In this document: positions 8,308-16,697 of the stretch, in pieces
Numbering within the stretch: the stretch's first letter is position 1
Layout: each line of letters opens with the position of its first letter
Source of the DNA: Spirosoma terrae
Lineage (GTDB): Bacteria > Bacteroidota > Bacteroidia > Cytophagales > Spirosomataceae
NCBI RefSeq assembly: GCF_010435915.1
Contig: NZ_JAAFZH010000001.1
Coordinates: 1,097,614-1,161,613, forward strand
Length of the DNA stretch: 64,000 bases
Direction: 5' to 3'
Program-made: the position numbers and the translations under genes
The notes under the pieces: generated by a model
Told to the model about the DNA's origin: nothing
Seen by the model: the letters and a program-made list of their open reading frames with translations, nothing else
Database searches by the model: none

Positions 8308-9522
8308 TCAAAATCGGGCCGCCAGCAACAGATCCAGATCCTTGAAGCGCATGTTGAACTTCCGGGCGATATAGGCGTTGGTAAGCGTCCCTTTATGTGC
8401 ATAAACACCTTTCATAAACCAACGGTTCGCATACATCATTTGCTCGATGCCACCATTGGTGCCGGTTTCCAGCAGGAATGGCAAAAAGATGTTGCTCAGT
8501 GCCATACTGGCGGTATAGGCAACCCGGGCAGCAATATTGGGCACGCAATAGTGAATGACTCCCTGATGCTTAAACGTCGGCTGTTTGTGGGTGGTCATGC
8601 GGGAGGTTTCAAAATTACCGCCCTGGTCAATAGAAACGTCGATGATGATGGAGTCGGGCTTCATACGGCCCACCATTTCCTCCGTTACGACTATAGGGCT
8701 TAGGCCGTCTTCGGCCCGCATAGCACCAATCACTACGTCGGCCCGTTGAATAGCCTCGGCAAGCGTATCAGAATCAATAATAGAGGTATATATGTGCTGG
8801 CCTACCGAGTATTTAAGCCGTTGAAGCTTGTACAGATGCTTATCAAAAACCTTTACGTCGGCGCCCATGCCTAATGCCGTACGAACAGCATATTCAGTAA
8901 CCGTACCGGCTCCCAGCATAACTACTTTGGTAGGAGGAACGCCAGTAATACCACCCAGAATAATGCCTCGTCCGTTAGCCGCATTACTTAGGTATTCGCC
9001 TGCGATGAGCATCACCGCACTGCCCGCAATTTCGCTCATCGAACGAATGATAGGCATATTTTCGGCCTGATCCTCAATGTATTCGTAGCCGAACGTAGTG
9101 AGCTGCTTGCTGTTGATTTTTTCAAAATAAGCCCGATCGTGCGACGGCAGGTTCAGGGCCGAAATAACCGTACTGCCCGACTTTACATAGGCAAATTCGG
9201 ACTCAACCAGTGGCTCTACTTTAAGAATCAGATTGGCTTCATTGTAGACTTCCTGGGGAGACTGAGCAATCTGGGCGCCAGCCTCGCTGTATTCGTTGTC
9301 CGAAAACTTCGCTTTTTCGCCCGCTCCTTTTTCAACGATCAGGTTATGGCCGTTGCGAACCAGAATAGATACGGCTTCCGGCGTAAGCGCTATACGGCTC
9401 TCCTGAAGCGATACTTCTTTAGGTAAACCAATAGATAGGCTGTTCCGACTGGTTTTTACGGCCAGCGGTGATTCCTTTGGATATAGGGCCGTTTGTTTGG
9501 CCAATTCCTCAAATCCTGTCAC
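8308..9522 (-). CDS. ald: Alanine dehydrogenase
   Basis: A 404-residue NAD-dependent enzyme interconverting L-alanine and pyruvate plus ammonia. The N-terminal substrate domain begins with 'IGLPKEVSLQESRIALTPEAV' (about residues 32-52), with the Arg and Lys typical of the AlaDH/PNT family. The Rossmann domain shows 'VVMLGAGTVTEYAVRTALGMGADVKVFD' (from about residue 200). 'IIIDVSIDQGGNFETS' and 'HYCVPNIAARVAYTAS' are strong family motifs. It is longer than the 370-residue classical form because of an N-terminal extension and a Bacteroidota-type C-terminus. The start is GTG (MTGFEELAK). It lies just downstream of tsaE on the same strand. Confidence 0.93.
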   Translation of the reverse strand: MTGFEELAKQTALYPKESPLAVKTSRNSLSIGLPKEVSLQESRIALTPEAVSILVRNGHNLIVEKGAGEKAKFSDNEYSEAGAQIAQSPQEVYNEANLILKVEPLVESEFAYVKSGSTVISALNLPSHDRAYFEKINSKQLTTFGYEYIEDQAENMPIIRSMSEIAGSAVMLIAGEYLSNAANGRGIILGGITGVPPTKVVMLGAGTVTEYAVRTALGMGADVKVFDKHLYKLQRLKYSVGQHIYTSIIDSDTLAEAIQRADVVIGAMRAEDGLSPIVVTEEMVGRMKPDSIIIDVSIDQGGNFETSRMTTHKQPTFKHQGVIHYCVPNIAARVAYTASMALSNIFLPFLLETGTNGGIEQMMYANRWFMKGVYAHKGTLTNAYIARKFNMRFKDLDLLLAARF

Positions 9523-9531
9523 GCGTAAGAA

Positions 9532-9581
9532 GTTTTCAGTTTTCAGTTGCAGTCAGGTACTAATGACTCGTAACCGTAAAC
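9532..9581. repeat. Facing arms of 7-nt units between tsaE and ald (element B)
   Basis: Two exact GTTTTCA units plus a degenerate GTTGCAG (9532-9552) face two inverted units, TCGTAAC and CGTAAAC (9568-9581). The architecture is that of element A with fewer units. The last base overlaps the tsaE stop codon. Confidence 0.55.
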
Positions 9582-10003
9582 TAGTCTACTAATAGAGTTT
9601 TTACTGTTCGACGACCGGAATGGTCGGCAGAAAGGTTAACCTGATAATACGTAGCAGGCCATAACGATTCGATACGTTCCGGCCACTCAACAAAGCAGTA
9701 ATCGCCCGAATCGAAATACTCTTCGATACCAATATCGAGTGCTTCGGCGGCATTCCGTAACCGATAACAGTCGAAGTGATATACGGAATGACCTTCGTGA
9801 GTGGTGTATTCATTAACAATCGAAAAGGTCGGACTCTGCACCATGCTCACGACACCCAACGCTCGACACAAAGCCTTGATAAGTGTTGTTTTACCTGCGC
9901 CCATATCACCTTCAAACAGCCATACTGAATAAGCTCGCCCTTCTGCCAATAGCTTATGCGCTACAGCATCTAATTCGGCGAGCTGGTGAAATTGTACTGT
10001 CAT
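9581..10003 (-). CDS. tsaE: tRNA threonylcarbamoyladenosine biosynthesis ATPase TsaE
   Basis: A 140-residue P-loop protein needed to make t6A37 in ANN-reading tRNAs, acting with TsaB, TsaC and TsaD. Walker A 'EGDMGAGKTTLIKAL' is at about residues 31-45. 'QSPTFSIVNEY' and 'YHFDCYRLRNAAEALDIGIEEYF' are diagnostic, and 'CFVEWPERI' is the conserved Walker B-like segment. The length is typical. The partner gene tsaD is also in this window at 50,875. TsaE lies upstream of alanine dehydrogenase on the same strand. Confidence 0.95.
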   Translation of the reverse strand: MTVQFHQLAELDAVAHKLLAEGRAYSVWLFEGDMGAGKTTLIKALCRALGVVSMVQSPTFSIVNEYTTHEGHSVYHFDCYRLRNAAEALDIGIEEYFDSGDYCFVEWPERIESLWPATYYQVNLSADHSGRRTVKTLLVD

Positions 10004-10072
10004 GAATAAATTATCTACACAAACCGCATCCGCATACCGGTTCTGACACGAACGGTCTGTAAAGATACTATT

Positions 10073-11362
10073 TTATACGGTCCACTTCGTGCGAATTGGT
10101 CGACTTAACAGTTTATTAGCGTCGGCATCATTTACAAATTGCTCTTTCTCGGGGTTCCAGCGTAGTGGCCGCCCGAGTTGATAGGCAATATTGCCCAGCG
10201 TGCAGACCGATGCCGTACGATGGCCAACCTCTACGTCGGAGATTGGGTTTTTTCGGCTACGAATGGCATCCAGAAAATCTTTGTAGTGGTTGTCGCTGAA
10301 ATAAACCCGTTTTTCTGTTTCGCCGATTATCTTGTCTTTCAGAGAAGCAGGCGTTGTTGTCAGGTTCTTCCGACCTACTTTTATTTCTCCCTCTGAACCA
10401 ATGAACTGACAAAACTGAAAACCTTCTACTGGCGTATGGTTCATTTCAATGCCATTCGCATAGCGATACACCAACCCTTTACCCTCTTTTCCGGGAACGA
10501 GTTCGGTTGGGCCTGAGTTGTCCATGTCGAGTCCCCACTGCGCAATATCGAACATGTGAGCCCCCCAATCGGTCATACCACCACCGCCAAAATCGCGGAT
10601 ATCGCGCCATTTTCCCCAGAACGTGTCGGTCAGTGATGGGTTTAATACGTTGTTGTAAGGGCGTTCAATCGTATTGGGACCTAACCAGGCATCCCAGTTC
10701 AGTCCAGCCGGAATCGTCTCGGCGGCTAAGTCAAAATCACGGGGAGGCCCGCCTACATTTACGTTGACGGTTTTTATCTGTCCAATGTAGCCGTTACGTA
10801 CCAATTCCACAGCCTGTCTAAATTCAGGCCAGGATCGCTGCATATTGCCGGTCTGAAAAACACGTTTGTATTTGCGAGTGGCTTTCACCATATCGCGGCC
10901 TTCCTGAATGGTGAGCGACAGAGGTTTTTCACAATAAATATCTTTGCCAGCTTTGGCGGCCGCTATCGCTATCGCACTATGCCAGTGGTCGGGCGTAGCA
11001 ATAACAACCGCGTCAATGTCTTTATTCTGGAGTAGGTTTCTGAAATCGTCGTAGGACTGGCAACCTTTGTAGGCACTTTTATCGGCTTTTTCGGCGTAAT
11101 GTTTATTGACGGCTTCGGAAAAAGCGGTGACCTTTGTTTTATCGACATCGCAGGCCGCCATGACGCGGGCTTCATTTTTAAGGAATTGCCCCCGAAGGCC
11201 ATTCGCTTGTCGGCCAAGGCCAATGAAACCGAGCGAAATCTGGTCGCTGGGGGCCAAAAAGCCACGGCCCAGCACATGACGGGGAACAATGTAGAACGTA
11301 GCAAGGCCAGCGGCTTGTTTGATAAACGTCCGGCGGTTAGGGCGATAGGAAGAGTCAGTCAT
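10073..11362 (-). CDS. Exported Gfo/Idh/MocA-family oxidoreductase
   Basis: A 429-residue NAD(P)-dependent sugar oxidoreductase. The N-terminus has a twin-arginine signal ('NRRTFIKQAAG'), so it is probably exported folded with cofactor. The Rossmann fold follows with 'LGFIGLGRQANGL', then 'ATPDHWHSAIAIAAAKAGKD' and the hallmark 'EKPLS' (about residues 145-149). The C-terminal alpha/beta domain carries 'GGGGMTDWGAHMFDIAQWGL'. Family members oxidise, reduce or epimerise sugars and sugar acids; some act on glycosidic bonds. It follows susC-susD on the same strand after a long hairpin, so it probably serves the sugar taken up by that pair. The substrate is unknown. Confidence 0.9.
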   Translation of the reverse strand: MTDSSYRPNRRTFIKQAAGLATFYIVPRHVLGRGFLAPSDQISLGFIGLGRQANGLRGQFLKNEARVMAACDVDKTKVTAFSEAVNKHYAEKADKSAYKGCQSYDDFRNLLQNKDIDAVVIATPDHWHSAIAIAAAKAGKDIYCEKPLSLTIQEGRDMVKATRKYKRVFQTGNMQRSWPEFRQAVELVRNGYIGQIKTVNVNVGGPPRDFDLAAETIPAGLNWDAWLGPNTIERPYNNVLNPSLTDTFWGKWRDIRDFGGGGMTDWGAHMFDIAQWGLDMDNSGPTELVPGKEGKGLVYRYANGIEMNHTPVEGFQFCQFIGSEGEIKVGRKNLTTTPASLKDKIIGETEKRVYFSDNHYKDFLDAIRSRKNPISDVEVGHRTASVCTLGNIAYQLGRPLRWNPEKEQFVNDADANKLLSRPIRTKWTV

Positions 11363-11381
11363 AAGGGCAGAAGTTTACAAG

Positions 11382-11426
11382 CAAAAAGTGGTTAGCTGGC
11401 AACCTTTACTTGCCAGCTAACCACTT
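11382..11426 (-). terminator. Long hairpin terminator after susD
   Basis: A perfect 17-bp stem (11386-11402 with 11410-11426), a 7-nt loop and a short T-run on the minus strand. It lies 20 bp past the susD stop and may let only part of transcription run on into the oxidoreductase gene. Confidence 0.8.
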
Positions 11427-11445
11427 GTATGTTGATTCGCCCGGA

Positions 11446-13173
11446 TTAATACCCAGGATTCTGTTGCAATGTTTCTTTGCCGTTTACTTTACTATTGAAA
11501 ATCTCCTGAATTGGAATGGGGAAATATTCGTGTTTGCCTTTCGTAAACGTAACACCTTTCAAGTAAATCCGTTTGCTGGATTCGGCGGTGTAATAACTAT
11601 TAAGCGTTTGGTCAGCAATGCCCCAACGTACCAGATCGAATCGGCGATGGCCTTCCATACCAAACTCAAGTCGTTCTTCGAACTGTACGGCTTTACGAGC
11701 AGTAGCCTGATCAGCCCAGGAAGCGGAGTATTCTTTTACTACGTAGTTCGCAGCTGCTGTTCCGTCCGCATTTTTTACGAAACCGTCGGGGTTGGAAGCT
11801 CGCTTACGGATCTGGTTGACATAAGTCCGTGCCTTATTTAGATCGCCAATCTCTACTTCAATTTCGGCTAACCATAAGAGAACATGGCTATAGCGAATCA
11901 TACGGTAGTTGTTGGCATTCAGGCGAGGATTACCGGCGAATGTGTTCGTGCCGACATCTGACCGATACATAACGTGCTTTTTGGGGGAGTAAGGACCACC
12001 ATACGACTGATCGCGAACGTAGGCTTTGCCTGGATGAACGCCCCAATCCAGGAATGGAATACCCCGACGACCAACTGTCCAATCGAGCCGAGGGTCAACG
12101 GTGCCTGTGTAAGGCGCAAAAGAAGCCGTTGACTCAATCCCCTGATCATTGGTGATATCGGTTGCGTTGAACGTATCGAGCAGAGGCAATCCATTTGCAT
12201 CGGTTTTGAACGCATTGACTAGATTTTGTGAGGGCTGGAAGAAACCGCAGCAGGTTGTTACGCCACCACCACCATAAGGGTAGTTGAGCGTAGCGCCAAC
12301 GTTACCATTTTCACCGCCCGAAGCTCCATCGTTAACAGAGTGTTCAACCTCAAAAATCGACTCGGCATTGTTGTTGGTAACGGCCTTAAAGTTGTCGTGG
12401 TAACGATCCATGAGTCGATACTGGCCACTGGCTACCACCGCTTCGAGTAACGTTTTAGCTTCGGCGTATTTTTTCTGGAACATGTAGGCTTTGCCTAATA
12501 GCGCTGCCGCAGCCCATTTCGTTGGGCGACCTACCTGTGTTTGTTTAGCCGGAAGAACATCGTAGGCAGCCTTGAGGTCCGCTACAATATTAGGCCATAT
12601 ATCCGAGCTATTAGGTTGTTTAGTGCTTTCCAGATCGTTCGGGTTGTACGTTTTTTCGTCGATGTAAGGCACCATATTAAACATCTTCTTAAGCTCGAAG
12701 TGGTAATGGCCCCGTAAAAAGCGTGATTCGGCAATAACCTGCGCTTTCTCGGCATCAGTCATGTCTTTTGCTACGGCTACGGCCTGTAATACGTCATTCG
12801 AGCGAGCAATACCGTCGTACGCGCTCCGCCATTTACCCCGGAAATAGATATTGTCGGATTGAATGTTGCCCTGCTCAATCAGAGAAATGGGTGGCTGGTC
12901 ACCGGCAATGGTTCCTTTGTAAGCATCGTCAGAGGCTACACTGCCAAACACCCAGTTGTCTGCACTGGACTGGTAGGAACGATAAGCGCCTTCGGGAGTT
13001 GCCCAGCCGTCCAGCAAGGAATAGGCCCCAATCAGGAGTGAATTGACTCCGGCTTTGTTTTGCAATACCGTAACGGCTAAGGCTGCTTTCGGCTGTACGT
13101 CCAGAAATTTGTCGGAGCAGCCCGTAGCGATTGCCAGACAGAATATAGTTATGGAAACCGTTATTTTTTTCAT
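11446..13173 (-). CDS. SusD/RagB-family outer-membrane lipoprotein
   Basis: A 575-residue surface glycan- or nutrient-binding lipoprotein that caps a SusC channel. The signal 'MKKITVSITIFCLAIATGCSDKFLDVQP' contains a lipobox ending in Cys near residue 19 and the typical 'FLDVQPK' that opens SusD proteins. 'AEALRGHYHFEL'-like TPR helices ('ESRFLRGHYHFELKKMF') and the C-terminal 'RYSHVLLWLAEIEVEIGDLNKARTYVNQIR' and 'RRFDLVRWGIA' are diagnostic. I chose the ATG at 13173 over an in-frame codon 57 bp upstream because it starts at the signal peptide. It lies 82 bp downstream of its susC partner. Ligand unknown. Confidence 0.95.
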   Translation of the reverse strand: MKKITVSITIFCLAIATGCSDKFLDVQPKAALAVTVLQNKAGVNSLLIGAYSLLDGWATPEGAYRSYQSSADNWVFGSVASDDAYKGTIAGDQPPISLIEQGNIQSDNIYFRGKWRSAYDGIARSNDVLQAVAVAKDMTDAEKAQVIAESRFLRGHYHFELKKMFNMVPYIDEKTYNPNDLESTKQPNSSDIWPNIVADLKAAYDVLPAKQTQVGRPTKWAAAALLGKAYMFQKKYAEAKTLLEAVVASGQYRLMDRYHDNFKAVTNNNAESIFEVEHSVNDGASGGENGNVGATLNYPYGGGGVTTCCGFFQPSQNLVNAFKTDANGLPLLDTFNATDITNDQGIESTASFAPYTGTVDPRLDWTVGRRGIPFLDWGVHPGKAYVRDQSYGGPYSPKKHVMYRSDVGTNTFAGNPRLNANNYRMIRYSHVLLWLAEIEVEIGDLNKARTYVNQIRKRASNPDGFVKNADGTAAANYVVKEYSASWADQATARKAVQFEERLEFGMEGHRRFDLVRWGIADQTLNSYYTAESSKRIYLKGVTFTKGKHEYFPIPIQEIFNSKVNGKETLQQNPGY

Positions 13174-13255
13174 GACAATGTTTTTATGTATGGTGTAGGG
13201 TATATGATGTATTTGTTCTTGTACATCCATTAGATACTCTACAACCGATAGTATC

Positions 13256-16200
13256 TTAGAAGCTCAGATTTAAACCCACCAATATCGTTTTCGCTACTGG
13301 ATACGAGCCACCGTCGACGCCAATTTGCCGGTCGTTTCCAGCTGAATAGGCCCGCAGATTAACTTCAGGGTCCATGCCAGAGTATTTAGTAACTGTAAAC
13401 AGGTTTTGCCCCTGAATATAAATCGATGTAGAGCCCAGTTTCAGACGCGATAGTAATGCCTGTGGGAGTTGATACGTCAGCTGGATATTCTTCATGCGGA
13501 AATACGAACCGCTTTCGAGGTAATACGTAGATGGCAGAATGCTAACCTGATCGCTTGAACGAAGCTGTGGTAAAATGGCATCGGTGCTGCCAGGGCGCCA
13601 TGATTGATACAGCATCCGGGTGCTGCGGTTGCCCCCAAACGTTGGGAAGTCGGTCCAGTATTTGGTGTAGTTGAAAATCTTATTGCCCTCAACGCCCTGC
13701 CCAAATAACGTCAGTCCGAAGTTTTTGTAATTCAGGCTGACATTCACACCATAGCTGAAATTAGGGTGCGGATTGCCAATAATGCTAAGATCGCCAGAAT
13801 TGATCACGCCATCGCCATTGACATCCCGGAATTTGAACCGGCCCGCTACGTTCTCTGCAGCGGCATTCCCAAATTGTACAGGATGGGCTTTGGCCTCTTC
13901 GTTCGACTGGAAAATTCCGTCAACAGTATAGCCGAAAAAGGACGCAATCGGGTAGTTCTGTTGGGTAACAACGAAGTTCTGAATCCGCTCATCGTTGATG
14001 CCAAAATACTGCGTACTGGGATCTCCGTTAGTTTTGGTCACTACGTTACGATACGTACTGAAGTTGGCCCCGATGCTGTACGTAAATCCGCTATTGCCGA
14101 TTTTATCGTTGTAATTCACCATCAGATCAACACCTCGGTTACGCATCGAGCCAATGTTTTGGAACGGCACTGTCGCCACACCCTGAGTCAGGGGAGCCTG
14201 AACCGGGAATAGCATGTCGGACGTAGTACGGGTATACCAGTCGAAGGCTACGTTCAATCGGTTCTTAAGCAACGTAGCATCAAAACCGATATTCAGACTG
14301 GTGGTCGTTTCCCATTTGGCTTTAGCATTCCCGAACTGAGTCAGTTCATAGCCTGGAACGGCTGAGGTGCGCGTACCATTAATGTCGTAAAACGACGTAA
14401 TAGGGTTGGTGCTGAATTGTGTAAATGAGTTATAGTTGCCAATTTCCTGGTTACCCGTTTGTCCGTAACCGGCTCTGATTTTTAGGTCATCGATAAACGT
14501 AGTGGTTTTAAAGAAGTTTTCTTTTGAGATACGCCATCCAGCACTAGCCGCCGGAAATATAGCCGACCGGAATTCAGGTGCGAAGCGGGAGGAACGGTCT
14601 CTACGTATAGTCAGATCAAGTAGGTATTTATCATCCAGCGCATAATTGACTTTGGCAAATTCCGATGCCAGTCGCCAGTTCGAAGCGCCCCCGTTATTGG
14701 TCTGTACGCCGGTTCCTGCGCTGAGGTAGCGGTTTTCAACATCATCAACGGCAAAGTTGGTCCGGCTGGCGTCGAAGAACTCATAATAGCTCTTGATAGA
14801 CTCGGTTCCGGCGATGATATTAAATCGGTGCCGGTCGCCGAGATTGACGTTGTAGGTCAGCGTATTATACCAGGTCCAGGTCCATTCGTAGTTATTGCTG
14901 GTTTGCAAGCTGTTAGAGCCACGTGCTTCGGATGCTTCGATATTGCGAATGGAATAGTTTCGATAGTTAAACAGGTTATAATCGATCCCAAAGCTGGTCC
15001 GGGCTGTTAGGTTAGGAAGAATGTCGACTTCAGCAAATGCATTACCAAACAGACGAATTTCCTTTTGTACATTGTCTTTGTTTCGATAGAGGTCAGCCAT
15101 CGGGTTGAAGGCATTATCGAGGTCGCCACCACGTGTACCCGCAAAATTTCCTGCTACGTCATACACTGGAATAATTGGTTGAATCCGATACGCGAAGGAA
15201 ATAGGGTTACTCTCGGCGTTGTTTCCGTTAGGTTGGCCAATACGCTCGCCATAGGCTATCTGAAAATTCTGACCCGCCCGAATCCGTTTGGTAATGTTGA
15301 ATTCTGTATTGGAGCGTAGTGAATAGCGTTTGTAGCCCGTATACTTCATAATACCGTCCTGGTTGAAGTAATTGAGCGACATCGCGTAACGCCCGTTTTC
15401 GCCACCTCCCGATACGCCTATCTGGTGATTCTGGATGGGCGCAGTCTGGAAAATTTCTTCCATCCAGTTTGTCCCTATTTTATTGGCTTTGGTAATGAGC
15501 AGGAAATTGGGCGAGTTAATATCGTTGTTGTAGTTTTTATACGTACCATCGGCGTTCTGGGCAACGCGTGGATCTCCTTCCATTGCTCCGCTAGGTAGAA
15601 TATAATCGGGAATCACTGGTGTGGCTCCATTGCCAAACTGTGAATGGATTGGGTTTCCATTAGCTCCCACAACGCCCGAATTTTTACGGGATTCCCAAAT
15701 CAGATTCGCATATTCCTGCGTGTTAAGCATATCGAGTAGCTTACCATGCCGTTGCGAGCCATAGTACATGTCGTAGGTGAATTTGGGCTTACCGGCTTTT
15801 CCTTTTTTAGTCGTGATAATGACAACGCCATTACCCGCCCGGGAACCGTAAATAGATGCCGCCGATGCATCTTTCAGAATCTGCATACTTTCTACGTCGT
15901 TCAGATTCAGCGTATTCAGGTTTCCTTTTGTTGGAACACCATCAACCACATACAGTGGTGAGTTATCGTTAATTGTCCCGAATCCACGAATACGGACCAT
16001 AACCCCACCGCCTGGCGAGTTCTCGTTGCCGACCTGCACACCGGCCACGCGGCCTTGCAGAGCCTGGCCTACGTTGGTTGACGGCACCGATAGAAGTTGC
16101 TTGGAGTCGACCGTTGCAACGGCACCCGTAATATCACGTTTTGCCTGAGCACCGTAGCCCGTTACAACGACTTCGCTTAGCGTTTTAATGTCGGGTACTA

Positions 16201-16507
16201 AGGTTATGGTAAGCGTTGTACGGCTGCCAATTGTTACGTCTTGAGAGGTATATCCAATGGCCGAAATAGTAAGAACATCGCGTCCGGGAGCTACGTTCAG
16301 CGAAAATTGACCCGTAGCATCAGTGACCATGCCTGTTTGGGTCCCTTTGACAACAACGTTGGCTCCAGGCAGAGGATTATTGTCGTTGCCATCTAAAACC
16401 CGACCGGTAATTTTACGATCCTGGGCAAACACCTCTATGCACACAAGCCAGCATACCAATACCAGCGGCCATGTGCTGCGCACATTCCGTAGAAGTTTGT
16501 AAATCAT
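13256..16507 (-). CDS. SusC/RagA-family TonB-linked outer-membrane protein
   Basis: A 1,083-residue TonB-dependent transporter that imports oligosaccharides or other nutrients together with SusD. In order it has a signal peptide ending near 'EVFAQ', a carboxypeptidase-D-like domain ('ITGRVLDGNDNNPLPGANV', about residues 33-110), the TonB-box region 'SEVVVTGYG', a plug domain with 'PLYVVDGVP' and 'SAASIYGSRAGNGVVIITTKKG', and a large beta-barrel ending in 'TILVGLNLSF' with the terminal Phe typical of barrel proteins. It is first of the susC-susD-Gfo/Idh/MocA set. No sigma/anti-sigma pair or glycoside hydrolase lies beside it, so this is a minimal locus and the substrate cannot be read from context. 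Confidence 0.96.
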   Translation of the reverse strand: MIYKLLRNVRSTWPLVLVCWLVCIEVFAQDRKITGRVLDGNDNNPLPGANVVVKGTQTGMVTDATGQFSLNVAPGRDVLTISAIGYTSQDVTIGSRTTLTITLVPDIKTLSEVVVTGYGAQAKRDITGAVATVDSKQLLSVPSTNVGQALQGRVAGVQVGNENSPGGGVMVRIRGFGTINDNSPLYVVDGVPTKGNLNTLNLNDVESMQILKDASAASIYGSRAGNGVVIITTKKGKAGKPKFTYDMYYGSQRHGKLLDMLNTQEYANLIWESRKNSGVVGANGNPIHSQFGNGATPVIPDYILPSGAMEGDPRVAQNADGTYKNYNNDINSPNFLLITKANKIGTNWMEEIFQTAPIQNHQIGVSGGGENGRYAMSLNYFNQDGIMKYTGYKRYSLRSNTEFNITKRIRAGQNFQIAYGERIGQPNGNNAESNPISFAYRIQPIIPVYDVAGNFAGTRGGDLDNAFNPMADLYRNKDNVQKEIRLFGNAFAEVDILPNLTARTSFGIDYNLFNYRNYSIRNIEASEARGSNSLQTSNNYEWTWTWYNTLTYNVNLGDRHRFNIIAGTESIKSYYEFFDASRTNFAVDDVENRYLSAGTGVQTNNGGASNWRLASEFAKVNYALDDKYLLDLTIRRDRSSRFAPEFRSAIFPAASAGWRISKENFFKTTTFIDDLKIRAGYGQTGNQEIGNYNSFTQFSTNPITSFYDINGTRTSAVPGYELTQFGNAKAKWETTTSLNIGFDATLLKNRLNVAFDWYTRTTSDMLFPVQAPLTQGVATVPFQNIGSMRNRGVDLMVNYNDKIGNSGFTYSIGANFSTYRNVVTKTNGDPSTQYFGINDERIQNFVVTQQNYPIASFFGYTVDGIFQSNEEAKAHPVQFGNAAAENVAGRFKFRDVNGDGVINSGDLSIIGNPHPNFSYGVNVSLNYKNFGLTLFGQGVEGNKIFNYTKYWTDFPTFGGNRSTRMLYQSWRPGSTDAILPQLRSSDQVSILPSTYYLESGSYFRMKNIQLTYQLPQALLSRLKLGSTSIYIQGQNLFTVTKYSGMDPEVNLRAYSAGNDRQIGVDGGSYPVAKTILVGLNLSF

Positions 16508-16628
16508 AAGATCTTAATTAGAATAGGTAGTATAAACAAGCTAATGCTTGGGTATTAATGCTTAAAGTAATGAATGATTATTTTATAATCAATTTATCTT
16601 TATTTTTTATGAAATAAATTTTGTCTAA

Positions 16629-16660
16629 TAAAAAACCCGACTTGTGCAAAAAGTCGGGTT
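16629..16660 (-). terminator. Rho-independent terminator of the phosphohexomutase gene
   Basis: A 10-bp stem (16634-16643 with 16651-16660), 7-nt loop, and a T-run on the minus strand (16629-16633 read as T). It lies 38 bp past the mutase stop codon. The adjoining 16508-16628 is very A+T-rich and probably holds the susC promoter. Confidence 0.85.
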
Positions 16661-16697
16661 GTTAATAAATTACTGGTACTAAGTAGAAATACTAGTA

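Noticed and set aside
13766..14212. 148-codon plus-strand frame opposite susC
   Set aside because: An antisense shadow of a conserved TonB-linked receptor, with no upstream signal and no recognisable domain.
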